A stretch of 64,000 nucleotides of DNA from contig DATLYX010000039.1 of assembly GCA_035574295.1 (NCBI GenBank), positions 51,059-115,058 on the forward strand. The letters run 5' to 3'. The notes under the pieces are model-generated. The model worked only from the letters and a program-made list of their open reading frames with translations. It was not told the DNA's origin and did no database searches. The translations under genes and the position numbers were made by a program. This document shows, in pieces, positions 62,399 to 64,000 of the stretch; position 1 is the stretch's first letter; each line of letters opens with the position of its first letter. The stretch comes from PNAI01 sp035574295. GTDB taxonomy: Bacteria > Pseudomonadota > Alphaproteobacteria > Rhizobiales > Xanthobacteraceae.

Positions 62399-64000
62399 TG
62401 ACGGCGCTTTCCTCGCCGGAGCCGATCCGGCCCACGGCGCCTTTCCGGACTCCGTCCGCCCGCCGCAAAGCGCGGCCGGGTGACGTGGCGGGCTTGGGAG
62501 AGCAGCTCAAATCGCAGGGCGCCGGCGACCGGTGCGGCCTCGATGAGGCGCACGGTGACCGGATCGCCGAGGCGATGGGTCTCGCCACTGCGCGCGGCGA
62601 CCATGGCATGCGCCTTCTCCTCGTAACGGAAATATTCCTCTCCCAGACTGCGCGCCGGAATAAAGCCGTCGGCACCGGTCTGGTCCAGCCTGACGAACAG
62701 GCCGGCCCGGGTGACGCCGCTGATGTGGCCGCTGAACGTTGCGCCGACGCGGTCGGCAAGGAAGTGGGCGATCAGCCGGTCGGCGGTCTCACGCTCGGCC
62801 TTCATGGCGCGCCGCTCGGCGGCCGAAATCTGCGCAGCGATCTCGCTCAACGCCCGCACATCGAGGTGATCGGGGGCGCCGTCGGGGCCGAGTTTCAGGG
62901 CGCGAATGAGCGCCCGATGCACCACAAGATCCGCGTAGCGGCGGATGGGCGAGGTGAAGTGTGCGTAGCGGCGCAGATTGAGGCCGAAATGGCCGTAGTT
63001 TTCCGCCGCGTATTCGGCCTGCGCCTGCGTTCGCAGCACGACTTCGTTGACCAGCTGCTCCACGTCCTGGCCCTTCACGCGGGCAAGGATGGCGTTGAAC
63101 TGCGCCGGGCGCAGCGCGCCACCCTTGGGGAGCGATATGTTCAGGGTGGCGAGGAACTCTCGCAATGCCTCGACCTTCTCGGGGGAGGGCTCGTCGTGCA
63201 CGCGATAGATGAAAGGGATGCGGGCGCGCTCGAGCGTTTCGGCCGCCGCCACATTGGCCAGAATCATGAATTCCTCGATCAGCCGGTGTGACTCGAGCCG
63301 TTCTGGCGTGATTACACGGTCCACCGTGCCATCGGATTTGAGCACGATCTTGCGCTCGGCAATATCGAGGTCCAGCGGACCGCGGGCATTGCGCGCCCGC
63401 TGCAGTGCGCCGTACGCGGCATAAAGCGGCTTCAGCACCGGCTCGATCAGGGGCGCGATGTCTTCATCCGGCCGACCGCCGATTGCCGTCTGCGCCTGGG
63501 CGTAATGCAACTTTGCGGCCGACCGCATCAGCACCCGATGGAAGCTGTGCGAGCGCTTGCGGCCATCAGCGCCGATGACCATGCGCACGGCGATCGCTGG
63601 CCGATCCTCGCCGGGACGCAGCGAGCAGAGGTCGTTGGAAATCCGCTCAGGCAGCATCGGCACAACGCGATCGGGGAAATACACCGAATTGCCGCGGAGG
63701 AGCGCCTCGCGATCGAGCGCCGAACCTGGCCGCACGTAGTGGGCCACGTCGGCGATGGCCACGGTGATGATGTGGCCGTCCGGATTTGCAGGGTCGGGAT
63801 CGGGTGCGGCATGCACGGCGTCGTCGTGATCCTTGGCGTCGACCGGATCGATGGTGACGAATGGCAGCGCGCGCCAATCCTCGCGCCCCGAAAGGCCGAT
63901 CGGGCGCGCGGATTCTGCTTCCATCAGTGCTTCCTTTGGAAACACGTGCGGGATGTTATGCGCGTGGATGGCGATCAGGCTGACGGCGCGTTCGCTCTTG
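62395..64000 (-). CDS. rnr: ribonuclease R, 5'-truncated by window edge
   Basis: The visible 534 residues carry the RNB catalytic domain (VTIDPVDAKDHDDAVHA with the metal-binding Asp residues, YFPDRVVPMLPERISNDLCSL, HFTSPIRRYADLVVHRAL) and a C-terminal S1 domain (SGHISGVTRAGLFVRLDQTGADGFIP), ending in a short basic tail. The frame remains open at the right edge with a segment (VSLIAIHAHNIP) typical of the region before RNB, so the N-terminal cold-shock domains and start lie outside. RNase R is a 3'-5' exonuclease that degrades structured RNA. Confidence 0.96.
   Translation of the reverse strand, partial: KSERAVSLIAIHAHNIPHVFPKEALMEAESARPIGLSGREDWRALPFVTIDPVDAKDHDDAVHAAPDPDPANPDGHIITVAIADVAHYVRPGSALDREALLRGNSVYFPDRVVPMLPERISNDLCSLRPGEDRPAIAVRMVIGADGRKRSHSFHRVLMRSAAKLHYAQAQTAIGGRPDEDIAPLIEPVLKPLYAAYGALQRARNARGPLDLDIAERKIVLKSDGTVDRVITPERLESHRLIEEFMILANVAAAETLERARIPFIYRVHDEPSPEKVEALREFLATLNISLPKGGALRPAQFNAILARVKGQDVEQLVNEVVLRTQAQAEYAAENYGHFGLNLRRYAHFTSPIRRYADLVVHRALIRALKLGPDGAPDHLDVRALSEIAAQISAAERRAMKAERETADRLIAHFLADRVGATFSGHISGVTRAGLFVRLDQTGADGFIPARSLGEEYFRYEEKAHAMVAARSGETHRLGDPVTVRLIEAAPVAGALRFELLSQARHVTRPRFAAGGRSPERRRGPDRLRRGKRRQ

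Overview
The window is a dense, GC-rich chromosomal stretch of an alphaproteobacterium, most likely order Hyphomicrobiales (Rhizobiales), close to the Bradyrhizobium / Rhodopseudomonas / Xanthobacteraceae group. Reasons: the adjacent cell-cycle genes divK-pleD, alphaproteobacterial families EipB (DUF1849), DUF1489 and DUF3572, a phasin beside clpS-clpA, two Bug/TctC-type solitary binding proteins, and a palindromic intergenic repeat of a kind common in these genomes. It is ordinary core chromosome: no prophage, transposase, CRISPR array or rRNA operon was seen. One tRNA, tRNA-Leu(GAG), is present. Many neighbouring genes share ATGA or TGATG stop/start overlaps.

Left part (1-24.5 kb): the end of an alpha/beta hydrolase, a DMT transporter, a thioesterase and 1-Cys peroxiredoxin, an MgtC/DUF4010 membrane protein, pccA followed by a gamma-glutamylcyclotransferase-like gene and acylphosphatase, convergent lipB, an orphan FliN-like protein next to tRNA-Leu, a polysaccharide deacetylase, a GGDEF-EAL protein, ivd, an XRE-type regulator with a CCAATG motif array upstream, a tandem aldo-keto reductase pair with RraA-like and YdcF genes, DUF599, a GST, then an operon for a secreted NEW3-domain protein with an ABC-2 exporter, and mccB.

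Middle part (24.5-44.5 kb): a MITE-like palindromic element, DUF2905, a cytochrome c-like protein, quinone reductase, an SDR lacking the catalytic tyrosine, a coupled DOMON-like/NamZ pair, an FAD monooxygenase, three periplasmic binding proteins, mccA coupled to a DUF1489 gene, a methyltransferase, panC, a von Willebrand A protein paired with a membrane J-protein, a D,D-carboxypeptidase with SPOR domain, and a phasin under a strong, palindrome-rich promoter.

Right part (44.5-64 kb): two tandem TadG-like vWA proteins, clpS-clpA, azlC-azlD, an exported methyltransferase, a HIT protein, a FemAB/GNAT-like acyltransferase, a small secreted protein, a glycerophosphodiesterase with RidA, eipB, dinB with a zinc-ribbon-like N terminus coupled to a DUF3572 gene, divK-pleD, rpmG, a Nudix gene and the 3' two-thirds of rnr.

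Metabolic theme: ivd, mccB and mccA are the first steps of leucine/isovalerate breakdown. They lie in pathway order on one strand but are spread over 26 kb among unrelated genes. pccA serves propionyl-CoA disposal from the related Ile/Val route. No single undescribed system stands out; the best candidates are the vWA + J-protein pair, the NEW3 exporter operon, the exported methyltransferase, and the motif array upstream of the XRE regulator.
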